12,719 nt of DNA from Fibrobacter succinogenes (lineage in GTDB: Bacteria > Fibrobacterota > Fibrobacteria > Fibrobacterales > CADBQJ01): NCBI GenBank assembly GCA_902796785.1, contig CADBQJ010000254.1, forward strand, positions 1-12,719, given 5' to 3'. The notes under the pieces are model-generated. The model worked only from the letters and a program-made list of their open reading frames with translations, was not told where the DNA came from and searched no databases. Below, piece by piece: positions 1 to 6,308 of the stretch (positions are counted from its first letter, which is position 1; every line of letters begins with the position of its first letter). The position numbers were made by a program, and so were the translations under genes.

Positions 1-364
1 CCGAAACGTGGGACTGGACGAAGAAGTTGGTGCCGGCCTCGATCACCTCCTTCTTCCAGCTCTCGAAGACGATCAGGAAGAAGCTGCTGAGGGCCATGAT
101 CTCCCACGCCACCAGAAAGGCGAGGGTGTTCCGGACCAGGCAGAGGGCGATCATGGAGAGGAAACAGACGGCGTAGTGCGCCCAGTGGAGTTTCACCGCG
201 GCGCCGCGCCCGCCGTAGCGCTTCATGTAGTCGCGGCCGTAGAGGGCGCCGCAGGCGAAGACGACGCAGATGACGGCGATGAACCAAAGCGAAAGAGCGT
301 CCGCGGAGAGCCTCACGTTTCCGAACACGGGGCCGCAGCGCAGTATCAGGTCTTCTATGTTCAT
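1..364 (-). CDS. proton-conducting membrane transporter subunit, HyfB/HycC (hydrogenase-4 component B)-like, partial
   Basis: Only the first 121 codons are present; the gene runs off the left edge. The reading starts MNIEDLILRC and holds hydrophobic segments at about residues 23-43, 60-77 and 80-100. The stretch AWEIMALSSFFLIVFE (about 85-101) is the typical signature near the start of HyfB/HycC-type antiporter-like subunits, which pump protons or sodium in membrane-bound hydrogenases, formate hydrogenlyase and related complexes. The ATG at 364-362 has a weak AGGCGG just upstream. HycC-type proteins usually have one more transmembrane segment before the part that aligns with residue 15 onward, so this protein looks N-terminally short, or the start lies upstream; the frame stays open for a while. 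A candidate promoter at 436-464 favours the ATG used here. The exact complex (Hyf, Hyc, Ech or Mrp-like) cannot be told from this fragment. Confidence 0.85.
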   Translation of the reverse strand, partial: MNIEDLILRCGPVFGNVRLSADALSLWFIAVICVVFACGALYGRDYMKRYGGRGAAVKLHWAHYAVCFLSMIALCLVRNTLAFLVAWEIMALSSFFLIVFESWKKEVIEAGTNFFVQSHVS

Positions 365-435
365 GCCGCCTGGGGGATGGGCTTCCGGGGCCTGGCCAAG
401 CTCGATTCCGGCCCTTTCGCCCCAAAAGCCGCCCA

Positions 436-464
436 AATATATTTTTTGAATCTTCCCGCCACAA
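436..464 (-). promoter_or_regulatory. candidate sigma70-type promoter for the hydrogenase-subunit gene
   Basis: On the minus strand a -35-like TTGTGG (464-459) and a -10-like TATATT (441-436, five of six to TATAAT) are separated by exactly 17 bases. They lie in an AT-rich patch within otherwise GC-rich DNA, about 70 bases before the ATG at 364. The -35 match is poor, so the call rests mainly on the -10, the spacing and the position. Confidence 0.45.
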
Positions 465-477
465 GGTGGAGTATATT
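446..477 (+). promoter_or_regulatory. candidate promoter for the secreted hydrolase
   Basis: A plus-strand TATATT (472-477) has a TTGAAT (446-451) upstream, but the spacer is 20 bases, longer than the usual 16-18. The same -10 hexamer occurs on the minus strand at 436-441, so the patch looks like a short divergent promoter region. Transcription from here would begin near 484, which supports the ATG at 534 over the GTG at 483 as the hydrolase start. Confidence 0.35.
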
Positions 478-533
478 TCCCTGTGTTCCGGCCCGGACGG
501 GTCGGCCGTTTCGCCCTTTCCCCTGTTGGAAGA

Positions 534-1643
534 ATGGACATTTTCGGTTCTTGCGGCCAAAAGGGGGCGGCGCTCCTTCTCGTCGCGCTGTTCTGCGCCC
601 CGGTCCTCGCCGCCGCGTCGGCGTCGGCGGCCCCGGCGGAGCGCTGCGCGCCCGACTCGCTGCTCGGCGCCCCCTTCGTCGCCTGCGGAACGGAGGCGGA
701 GGGCGGGTTCCGCTCCACGCTGGTGCGCCTTCCGTTCCGCGGCGGGGACTCCGCCGCCGCGCCGAAGGCGAACGTCCTCTTCGTGCACGGCTTCAACGAC
801 TACTTCTTCCAGCGCGAGCTGGCCGGGCGGCTCGACTCCGCGGGCTACGCCTTCTGGGCGGTCGACCTGCACAAGTACGGCCGCTCCTGGCGCGAAGGGG
901 AGCGGCGCGGGGCGATCGACTCGGTCGGGGAGTACTTCCCCGAGCTCGACTCCGCCGTCGCGGCGATGCGCGCGGCGAACGGCGCGCCCGTCGTCCTGCT
1001 GGGCCACAGCACCGGCGGGCTGGTCGTCTCCTGCTACGCCGCCGCGCGCGGCCGGGGGCGCGGCCTGGCGGCCCTCGCGCTCGACAGCCCCTTCTTCGAG
1101 ATGAACTACGGCTTCTTCGTCCGGGAGATCGGCGTGCCCGCGGTCTCGGCCCTCGCCTCGCTCTTCCCCCGGGCGCGGCTCCCCCGGAGCGGGAACGAGA
1201 ACTACGCGCGGTCGCTCCACCGCTCGTTCGGCGGCGAGTGGGACTACGACCTGCGGCTGAAGGAGCCGAAGAGCATCGTCGTGGACTTCGCCTGGGTTCG
1301 GGCGATCCACCGGGCGCAGCTCCGGATGCAGGCGGGGCCCGACCTGCTTCCCCCCGTGCTGGTGATGCACAGCGGATGCAGCGTCTCCTCCCGCTCCTGG
1401 GACGACGACTACCGGCGCTGCGACGGCGTGCTCGACCGCGACCACATCCGGCGCCACGGCGCGAACCTGGGGAGGAACGTCCGCCTGGTCGAGATCGAGG
1501 GCGGGCTGCACGACCTCTTCCTCTCCCCGAAGCCGGCGCGCGAGCGGGCCTACGAGGAGCTCCTGCGCTTCCTCGACGACGTCGCCGAGGGGCGGGCGAA
1601 CGGCCCGGAATCGCCGAAAACGCCCGATTCCGGCGAATTCTGA
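534..1643 (+). CDS. secreted alpha/beta hydrolase (serine aminopeptidase S33/Hydrolase_4, lysophospholipase-like)
   Basis: The protein has 369 residues. Residues 1-33 form a signal peptide: a short N-terminus, a hydrophobic core at 11-27 and Ala-rich cleavage sites. An alpha/beta hydrolase fold follows, with an oxyanion HG motif (FVHGFND, 83-89), the nucleophile elbow GHSTGG (Ser159), the probable acid in GVLDRDH (Asp301 or Asp303) and the catalytic His326 in GGLHDLF. The family cleaves esters or amides, for example monoacylglycerols or lysophospholipids; the substrate here is unknown. A GTG at 483 with a good AGGTGGAG further upstream would add 17 residues, but I prefer the ATG at 534: GGAAGA lies directly upstream, the signal peptide is more compact, and a possible -10 overlaps the region before 483. 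The gene stands alone, divergent from the hydrogenase subunit, and is followed by a terminator at 1699-1726. Confidence 0.92.
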   Translation: MDIFGSCGQKGAALLLVALFCAPVLAAASASAAPAERCAPDSLLGAPFVACGTEAEGGFRSTLVRLPFRGGDSAAAPKANVLFVHGFNDYFFQRELAGRLDSAGYAFWAVDLHKYGRSWREGERRGAIDSVGEYFPELDSAVAAMRAANGAPVVLLGHSTGGLVVSCYAAARGRGRGLAALALDSPFFEMNYGFFVREIGVPAVSALASLFPRARLPRSGNENYARSLHRSFGGEWDYDLRLKEPKSIVVDFAWVRAIHRAQLRMQAGPDLLPPVLVMHSGCSVSSRSWDDDYRRCDGVLDRDHIRRHGANLGRNVRLVEIEGGLHDLFLSPKPARERAYEELLRFLDDVAEGRANGPESPKTPDSGEF

Positions 1644-1657
1644 CCGAGCGGTCAGAA
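1638..1657. promoter_or_regulatory. 20-bp perfect palindrome, TetR-family-operator-like
   Basis: TTCTGACCGAGCGGTCAGAA has two perfect 9-base arms around a central AG and covers the hydrolase stop codon (1641-1643). The core TGACCG-NN-CGGTCA is the kind of site bound by several TetR-family repressors. It lies about 30 bases upstream of a TGTTATATT extended -10 (1684-1692). No regulator gene is in the window. As RNA it would form an 8-bp stem with a GAGC loop, but no U-tract follows, so it is not an intrinsic terminator. Confidence 0.45.
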
Positions 1658-1698
1658 AGCCGGGCCCAACCCATTATTAATGATGTTATATTTTGAAG

Positions 1699-1726
1699 GT
1701 CTGCCCGTGTGGGCAGGCGTTTTTTT
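1699..1726 (+). terminator. intrinsic terminator after the secreted hydrolase
   Basis: An 8-bp stem (1699-1706 with 1711-1718, one G-T wobble) closes a GTGT loop and is followed by seven T (1720-1726). It is 55 bases after the hydrolase stop, the natural place for the end of that transcript. A good extended -10 lies just before it, so an attenuator in the rng leader is an alternative reading. Confidence 0.85.
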
Positions 1727-1859
1727 GGCGCGTCCGCTCCTTTGAGCTTTTCGACTCCCGGGCAGTTTGGCCCCCGCAGCGAACCGAGGAGAGAATTTCG
1801 CCAAACGGACCGGACAAATGGCATTCACCCTGACGCTGCTGTTCATTCTGGCGCTTCTC

Positions 1860-1883
1860 GGGTTCGCGGCGCTCCGCGGACCT
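1860..1883 (+). other. GC hairpin in the rng leader
   Basis: Bases 1861-1869 pair with 1874-1882 (nine pairs including one T-G wobble) around a CGCT loop, and a further G-T pair at 1860/1883 is possible. A smaller CCGCG/CGCGG inverted repeat follows at 1894-1905 and can compete for the same strands. RNase E genes are known to be autoregulated through hairpins in their 5' leader, so a role in rng control is plausible but not shown. Confidence 0.4.
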
Positions 1884-1944
1884 TCGGCGCGCCCCGCGTT
1901 CGCGGAATCCGGCAGCGTCTGTTCCGCACAGCGTGGTCTTTTCC

Positions 1945-3492
1945 ATGAAAGTTTCGAAGCAAAAACGGGAGATTCTCGTCTCCATCACTCCCTACGACAA
2001 GCGCACGGCCGTTCTCCAGGACGGCGAACTGATGGAGCTGGTCGTCGAGAGCCACGAGTCCAAGCGGACTCTCGGCAACGTCTATAAGGGCATCGTCCAG
2101 AAGGTCCTTCCGGGCCTCCAGGCGGCCTTCGTGGAGATCGGCCAGGAGAAGGCCGGCTTCCTCCACGTGGACGACGTCATCGACCGCAACATCCACCTCT
2201 ACAAGGAATACGGACGCGACGAAGGCGACGTCGAGGCCAAGGTCGAGCGTCCCCTCATCGACCAGCTGCTGAAGGAAGGGCAGGAGCTGATGGTGCAGGT
2301 CATCAAGGAGCCCATCAGCACCAAGGGCGCGCGCCTGACCACCCACCTGGCCTTCCCCGGCCGCTTCCTGGTCTGCATGCCCGGCACCGACTTCGTCGGC
2401 GTCTCCAAGAAGGAACGCGACGGCGGCCGCCGCCGCGACCTCAAGCGCCTGGTGAAGCAGCTCAAGGGCAAGGGCGTGGGCTACATCGTCCGCACCAACG
2501 GCCTCAACGCCTCCGACGCCGAAGTCCAGGCCCAGATGGAGCAGCTCGAGGAGCGCTGGCAGGCCACCAGGCGCAACTTCGAGAACACCGAACGCGGCGT
2601 GCCCGCGCTGCTCTACGAGGAATCGACCTCCACCGAGGCGACGCTGCGCGAGTACTTCTCCGAGAACACCGACTTCGTCTACGTGGACGACATCGACGAA
2701 TACCGCTCGATCAAGTCGTGGATGCGCGCGCTCAGCCCCGAGATGGTCGACCGCGTGAAGCTCTGGAGCGACGACGAGGGGCTCTTCGAGACCTTCCACG
2801 TCGAGAACGAGTACGAGACCTCGCTGCAGCGCAAGGTCCCGCTCCGCCGCGGCGGCTACCTGATCATCGAGCAGACCGAGGCGCTCGTCTCGATCGACGT
2901 CAACACCGGCCACAAGGTGCAGGGGCAGGACCAGGCGAAGAACATCGTCGAGACCAACATAGACGCCGCCGAGGAGATCGCCAAGCAGATGCGCCTGCGC
3001 GACATGGGCGGCCTGATCATCATCGACTTCATCGACATGGAGACCGAGGAGGACAAGGACCGCGTGGTGCAGGCCTTCAAGAAGGCCGTCCGCAAGGACA
3101 AGTCGCCCGTCTCGTTCATCCCGCTCACCCCCTTCTGCCTGATGGAGGTGACCCGCAAGCGCGTGCGCATGAACCTGCTGACGCAGAAGACCGACACCTG
3201 CCCCACCTGCCAGGGCCGCGGGTTCGTCTACGCCAACGAAGTGGTGCTCTACAACCTCGACCGCTGGCTGGGCCGCGCCGCCAAGCACAAGGCCGACCGC
3301 AAGATCGCGCTGCTGGTGGGCCCCTCGCTCAGCGAATACCTGCTCGAGGACCGCGGCCGGTTCTTCAAGTACCTGGAGGACCGCCACAAGATGACGATCG
3401 ACCTCTACGAGGAGGACTCGATCGGCGTGAACGAATTCCGCGTCTTCGACGCCCGCTCGGGAGACGAGCTGACGGAGAAGTACTCCATCTAG
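1945..3492 (+). CDS. rng: ribonuclease G (RNase E/G family endoribonuclease)
   Basis: The 515-residue protein is a cytoplasmic endoribonuclease that cleaves single-stranded AU-rich RNA in mRNA decay and rRNA maturation. An S1 domain with the GNVYKG start of its strand occupies about 38-125. The 5'-sensor motif STKGARLTT is at 125-133. The catalytic metal-binding aspartates are Asp318 (VSIDVN) and Asp361 (IIDFIDM), 43 apart as in E. coli RNase E (303 and 346). The Zn-link motif CPTC is at 419-422. Length matches RNase G (E. coli 489) and lacks the long RNase E scaffold tail. I start at the ATG at 1945 (MKVSKQKR); a GTG at 1933 in frame would add four residues. Neither has a clear Shine-Dalgarno, so translation may depend on the leader. 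A lipoprotein gene follows after 8 bases. Confidence 0.96.
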   Translation: MKVSKQKREILVSITPYDKRTAVLQDGELMELVVESHESKRTLGNVYKGIVQKVLPGLQAAFVEIGQEKAGFLHVDDVIDRNIHLYKEYGRDEGDVEAKVERPLIDQLLKEGQELMVQVIKEPISTKGARLTTHLAFPGRFLVCMPGTDFVGVSKKERDGGRRRDLKRLVKQLKGKGVGYIVRTNGLNASDAEVQAQMEQLEERWQATRRNFENTERGVPALLYEESTSTEATLREYFSENTDFVYVDDIDEYRSIKSWMRALSPEMVDRVKLWSDDEGLFETFHVENEYETSLQRKVPLRRGGYLIIEQTEALVSIDVNTGHKVQGQDQAKNIVETNIDAAEEIAKQMRLRDMGGLIIIDFIDMETEEDKDRVVQAFKKAVRKDKSPVSFIPLTPFCLMEVTRKRVRMNLLTQKTDTCPTCQGRGFVYANEVVLYNLDRWLGRAAKHKADRKIALLVGPSLSEYLLEDRGRFFKYLEDRHKMTIDLYEEDSIGVNEFRVFDARSGDELTEKYSI

Positions 3493-3500
3493 GGGGAACG

Positions 3501-4004
3501 GTGCGCGACCGCGTCCGCGTTTCCCGAAAGGCCGGCGCCCGCGCGCTCGGCCTTTCGCTGTTCCTGGCGCTCTCGGCCTGCTCCGGCTCCGGGGCGACGG
3601 GCGGCGGCGAGGGCGGCGCGATCTCCGCGGGGACGTGGACCTGGGACGGCTCGTCCGGCCCCTGGCGCGACGCCGACGGGATGCAGTACTCCGCGATGAC
3701 CCTGGTCCTGGCGGAGGGGAACGCCCCGACCTTCGTCCTGCGGCGCGACTACGGAGGCGCCACCCCGGGCCGCGAGTGCTTCGGGACGGAGCGGCGCGGC
3801 TACTGGGACGTCGACCTTCCGCGCGGGGAGATGCTGCTGACCGTGACCGCGGAGCGCGAGGTCTGCGAGCCGGAGGAGCCCTTCGAGGAGCTCTACCGCC
3901 AGGAGACGGTCCAGATCTCCGGGGCGACGAAAAGCCGGTTTTCGGCCTGCTGGGCCGACTGCGGCCGTTCCTCGAACCGCCTGGTCTTTCGTAACTCGCT
4001 TTAG
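3501..4004 (+). CDS. small lipoprotein of unknown function
   Basis: This is a GTG start with a strong AGGGGG (3491-3496) that overlaps the rng stop codon, so the gene is probably cotranscribed and coupled with rng. The 167-residue product has a basic N-terminus, a hydrophobic stretch (15-26) and the lipobox LSAC (lipidated Cys27), then a flexible Gly/Ser linker (28-43). The mature part alternates short hydrophobic and polar stretches rich in Trp, Tyr and Thr, like a small beta-sheet domain, and ends at an aromatic/basic tail. It has four more cysteines (93, 122, 150, 154), an even number that could form two disulfides in the periplasm. I do not recognise the family; a lipocalin-like fold is only a guess. 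There is no functional link to RNase G beyond position. Confidence 0.85.
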   Translation: MRDRVRVSRKAGARALGLSLFLALSACSGSGATGGGEGGAISAGTWTWDGSSGPWRDADGMQYSAMTLVLAEGNAPTFVLRRDYGGATPGRECFGTERRGYWDVDLPRGEMLLTVTAEREVCEPEEPFEELYRQETVQISGATKSRFSACWADCGRSSNRLVFRNSL

Positions 4005-4017
4005 CGCATAAACTTAC

Positions 4018-4061
4018 AAGATGCTTACCCCCTTCCTTACGGGGCTTCGGAAAGGTATCTT
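4018..4061 (+). other. imperfect hairpin after the lipoprotein gene, possibly part of a small RNA
   Basis: AAGA (4018-4021) pairs with TCTT (4058-4061), TACC (4026-4029) with GGTA (4054-4057) and TTCC (4033-4036) with GGAA (4049-4052). The pairs are separated by small bulges and leave a loop containing GGGG. It directly precedes the terminator at 4069. A CATAAA (4007-4012) upstream is a possible -10 without a matching -35. Confidence 0.3.
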
Positions 4062-4068
4062 CTAGGTC

Positions 4069-4140
4069 AAAGAGACGGCCGGGTCGTTTCCAATCCCCCT
4101 CCCTCCCCTCCTCCAAAACCGGCCGTCTCTTTTTTCTTTT
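4069..4140 (+). terminator. intrinsic terminator with a 14-bp stem and a C-rich 36-nt loop
   Basis: Bases 4069-4082 (AAAGAGACGGCCGG) pair perfectly with 4119-4132, and the run TTTTTTCTTTT follows. This closes the rng-lipoprotein unit. The 36-base loop is unusually long for a terminator and is almost pure pyrimidine in the middle (CCCCCTCCCTCCCCTCCTCC, 4095-4114), so it should stay unpaired. Confidence 0.88.
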
Positions 4141-4170
4141 TCCTCTTTCCGACAAGTCATCTCCTTCGCG

Positions 4171-4192
4171 ATCGGGACCTTCGGGTCCCGAT
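4171..4192 (+). terminator. UUCG-tetraloop hairpin, possible second terminator
   Basis: ATCGGGACC (4171-4179) pairs with GGTCCCGAT (4184-4192) around a TTCG loop closed by C-G, the very stable cUUCGg type. Only a broken T-tract (TTCGTTTC) follows, so termination strength is uncertain. It may be a back-up terminator behind 4069-4140 or a structure in the cysS leader. The remaining bases to cysS (4193-4287) show no convincing promoter; a TGCTAGATT at 4268-4276 resembles an extended -10 but would leave almost no leader. Confidence 0.5.
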
Positions 4193-4287
4193 TTCGTTTC
4201 GCCGCCTTTCCCCGGCGCGATCCGCGGCTCCGCGCGCCTTTCCGCGACAGGGCGGAATGGCCGAAATTGCTAGATTTCAGGCTAATC

Positions 4288-5709
4288 ATGGCCATCACTC
4301 TCTACAACACGGCGACCCGGAGCAAGGAAGAGTTCGTCCCCCAGGACGGGAAGACGGCGAAAATCTACTGCTGCGGCCCCACGGTGTACCACTACGCCCA
4401 CATCGGGAACCTCCGCACCTACATCTTCGAGGACCTGCTCCGCCGCAGCCTGGCCTACCACGGCTTCGACGCGAAGCACGTGGTCAACATCACCGACGTC
4501 GGCCACCTGACCAGCGACGCGGACGAGGGCGAGGACAAGATGGAGAAGGGGGCCAAGCGCACCGGCAAGAGCGTCTGGGAGGTGGCCGCCTTCTACACCG
4601 ACGCCTTCATGCGCGACTTCCACTCGCTCAACCTGCTGGAGCCGACGGTCTGGTGCCGCGCCACCGACCACATCGCCGAGCAGATCGCGCTGGTGAAGAC
4701 GCTCGAGGAGAAGGGCTACACCTACCGCACCTCCGACGGCATCTACTACGACTCGTCGAAGTTCGAGCGCTACGGCGACTTCGCGCGCCTCGACCTGGAG
4801 AACCTCTGGGCGGGATCGCGCATCTCCATGGGCGAAAAGCGCCTGCCCACCGACTTCGCGCTCTGGAAGTTCTCGCCCAAGGACGTCAAGCGCCAGATGG
4901 AGTGGGACTCCCCGTGGGGCGTCGGCTTCCCCGGCTGGCACATCGAATGCTCCGCCATGGCGATGAAGCACCTGGGCGAGACGCTCGACATCCACTGCGG
5001 CGGCACCGACCACGTCCGCGTGCACCACACCAACGAGATCGCGCAGAGCGAGGCGGCCACGGGCAAGACCTTCAGCCGCTTCTGGATGCACGGCGAGTTC
5101 CTCCGCCTCGACGGCGACAAGATGAGCAAGAGCACGGGCGAGTTCCTCACCGTGGACAGCCTGGTCAAGCGCGGCTTCTCGCCGATGGACTACCGCTACT
5201 TCGCGCTCGGCAGCCACTACCGCAACTACCTCTCGTTCTCGTTCGAGTCGCTGGAGTCCGCGCGCAAGAGCCGCCTGGCGCTGCGCAAGCGGACCACGCC
5301 CCTGGTCGCGAAGGCGCTCGCCGCCGGCGCGAAGATCGAGTCCGAGGCGGCGCTCAAGTGGAAGGAGCGCTTCGCGCAGGCCGTGGGCGACGACCTCAAC
5401 GTGCCCGCCGCGCTGGGCCTGCTGCACTCGGCGGTCCGCGACGACGCGGTCTCCGAGGAGGAACGCGGCGCGCTCGTGCTGGACTTCGACCGCGTGCTCG
5501 GGCTGAAGCTCGACCTCGAGGAGGAGGCCGCGCCCGCCGCCGCGGAGGATTCCGAAGCCGCGGAGATCGACTCGCTCGTCGCCGAGCGCGCGGCGGCGAA
5601 GAAGGCGAAGGACTTCGCGCGCGCCGACGAGATCCGGAACGCGCTCGCGAAGCGCGGAATCGAACTGAAGGACGGACCCCAGGGAACGACATGGGAGAGG
5701 AAACGATGA
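4288..5709 (+). CDS. cysS: cysteinyl-tRNA synthetase
   Basis: CysRS is a class I synthetase that charges tRNA-Cys with cysteine in the cytoplasm. The 473-residue protein (E. coli 461) has the ATP-binding HIGH-type motif as HIGN (38-41) and KMSKS at 278-282. The zinc ligands that select cysteine sit at Cys29, Cys221, His246 and Glu250, with the same spacing between the last three as in E. coli (209, 234, 238). The Rossmann core with its insertion fills the first part, the helical anticodon-binding region starts at about 350, and an Ala/Glu-rich linker (408-425) precedes the C-terminal helices. The ATG at 4288 has a weak AGG six bases upstream; an in-frame TTG at 4267 is less likely. It is the first gene of the long downstream run, and its TGA overlaps the clpP start as ATGA. 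Confidence 0.98.
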   Translation: MAITLYNTATRSKEEFVPQDGKTAKIYCCGPTVYHYAHIGNLRTYIFEDLLRRSLAYHGFDAKHVVNITDVGHLTSDADEGEDKMEKGAKRTGKSVWEVAAFYTDAFMRDFHSLNLLEPTVWCRATDHIAEQIALVKTLEEKGYTYRTSDGIYYDSSKFERYGDFARLDLENLWAGSRISMGEKRLPTDFALWKFSPKDVKRQMEWDSPWGVGFPGWHIECSAMAMKHLGETLDIHCGGTDHVRVHHTNEIAQSEAATGKTFSRFWMHGEFLRLDGDKMSKSTGEFLTVDSLVKRGFSPMDYRYFALGSHYRNYLSFSFESLESARKSRLALRKRTTPLVAKALAAGAKIESEAALKWKERFAQAVGDDLNVPAALGLLHSAVRDDAVSEEERGALVLDFDRVLGLKLDLEEEAAPAAAEDSEAAEIDSLVAERAAAKKAKDFARADEIRNALAKRGIELKDGPQGTTWERKR

Positions 5710-6299
5710 GCGAAAAGGAAAAGACGACCCCGATCGAACAGGAACTGAGCCGGCTTTCGATGGACCGCGAGCAGCGCGAGTTCTTCGCGAAGCGCCGCGA
5801 GCTCTTCCTGTGGGACGGCGTGGACGACGAGACGGCCATGCGCCTGGTGCAGCAGCTGCTCTACCTCGACGCGCAGAGCCACGAGGACATCACGCTGTTC
5901 ATCAACAGCCCGGGCGGCGTCATCTCCAGCGGCCTGGCGATCTACGACGCCATGCAGGCCGTGGAGTCGGACGTGCGCACGGTGGTCTGCGGCCAGGCCG
6001 CGTCGATGGGCGCCGTGCTGGCCGCCTCCGGCGCCGCGGGCAAGCGCTGCAGCTGGCCCCACGCCCGCATCATGATCCACCAGCCGCTGATCAGCGGGCA
6101 GTACTACGGCCCCGCCACCGACGTGCAGATCCAGGCCGACGAGATGCTGCGCATCCGCCAGGAGCTCAACCGCATCCTCGCGAAGCACACCGGCCGCACC
6201 GAAGAGGAGATCGAGCGCGACACCGACCGCGACAACTTCATGTCGGCGGAAGAGGCGAAGGCCTACGGCCTGGTCGACAAGGTGGAGCTCCTCCGCTAG
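5706..6299 (+). CDS. clpP: ATP-dependent Clp protease proteolytic subunit
   Basis: ClpP forms the tetradecameric serine-protease barrel that degrades proteins unfolded by ClpX or ClpA. In this 197-residue protein the triad is Ser100 (GQAASMGA), His125 (RIMIHQP) and Asp176 (DTDRDNF). NSPGG (67-71) marks the substrate-strand and oxyanion region, and GLVDKV lies near the C-terminus. There are two extra residues after the catalytic His (HQPLISGQYYG, compared with HQPLGGYQG in E. coli), near the handle region. The ATG at 5706 has AGAGGAAACG upstream and overlaps the cysS stop by 4 nt. An in-frame ATG at 5691 would add five residues and cannot be excluded. No clpX, clpA or tig is nearby, so the partner unfoldase is encoded elsewhere. 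HDOD and ftsY genes follow. Confidence 0.97.
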   Translation: MSEKEKTTPIEQELSRLSMDREQREFFAKRRELFLWDGVDDETAMRLVQQLLYLDAQSHEDITLFINSPGGVISSGLAIYDAMQAVESDVRTVVCGQAASMGAVLAASGAAGKRCSWPHARIMIHQPLISGQYYGPATDVQIQADEMLRIRQELNRILAKHTGRTEEEIERDTDRDNFMSAEEAKAYGLVDKVELLR

Positions 6300-6308
6300 G
6301 CGGGCGCG

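Larger units (their letters stand above)
1644..1944 (+). other. intergenic region and rng leader
   Basis: These 301 bases without a firm gene hold, in order: the right arm of the palindrome, an AT-rich stretch with an extended -10 (TGTTATATT, 1684-1692), the terminator hairpin at 1699-1726, an orphan AGGAGAG (1787-1793) not followed by a start codon at normal distance, an out-of-frame ORF starting with ATG at 1818, and a GC hairpin at 1860-1883. I see no clear sigma70 promoter between the terminator and rng. Either rng is expressed from the element at 1684-1692 through the hairpin, or its promoter does not resemble the consensus. Confidence 0.6.

Noticed and set aside
8..1696. 562-codon plus-strand frame across the hydrogenase gene and the hydrolase
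   Set aside because: It covers an opposite-strand gene with clear membrane motifs and an out-of-frame reading of the hydrolase; Arg/Ala-rich shadow.
4095..4114. G-quadruplex on the minus strand opposite the C-rich loop
   Set aside because: Only three runs of three or more G are present with short loops; a two-layer structure would be weak, and the RNA-loop reading explains the tract better.
1843..4155. 770-codon open frame on the minus strand opposite rng and the lipoprotein gene
   Set aside because: It lies exactly opposite two well-supported genes; its repetitive Arg/Val/Leu/His/Asp composition is what GC-rich codons give when read backwards, and it has no recognisable domain.
4171..4192. 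tRNA or other structured RNA gene
   Set aside because: No cloverleaf, no T-arm sequence or CCA end; it is a simple hairpin.
4257..5690. Long open frame running through cysS in another frame into clpP
   Set aside because: Only the clpP part (from 5706) has real family motifs; the upstream part is Arg/Pro/Gly-rich out-of-frame cysS.
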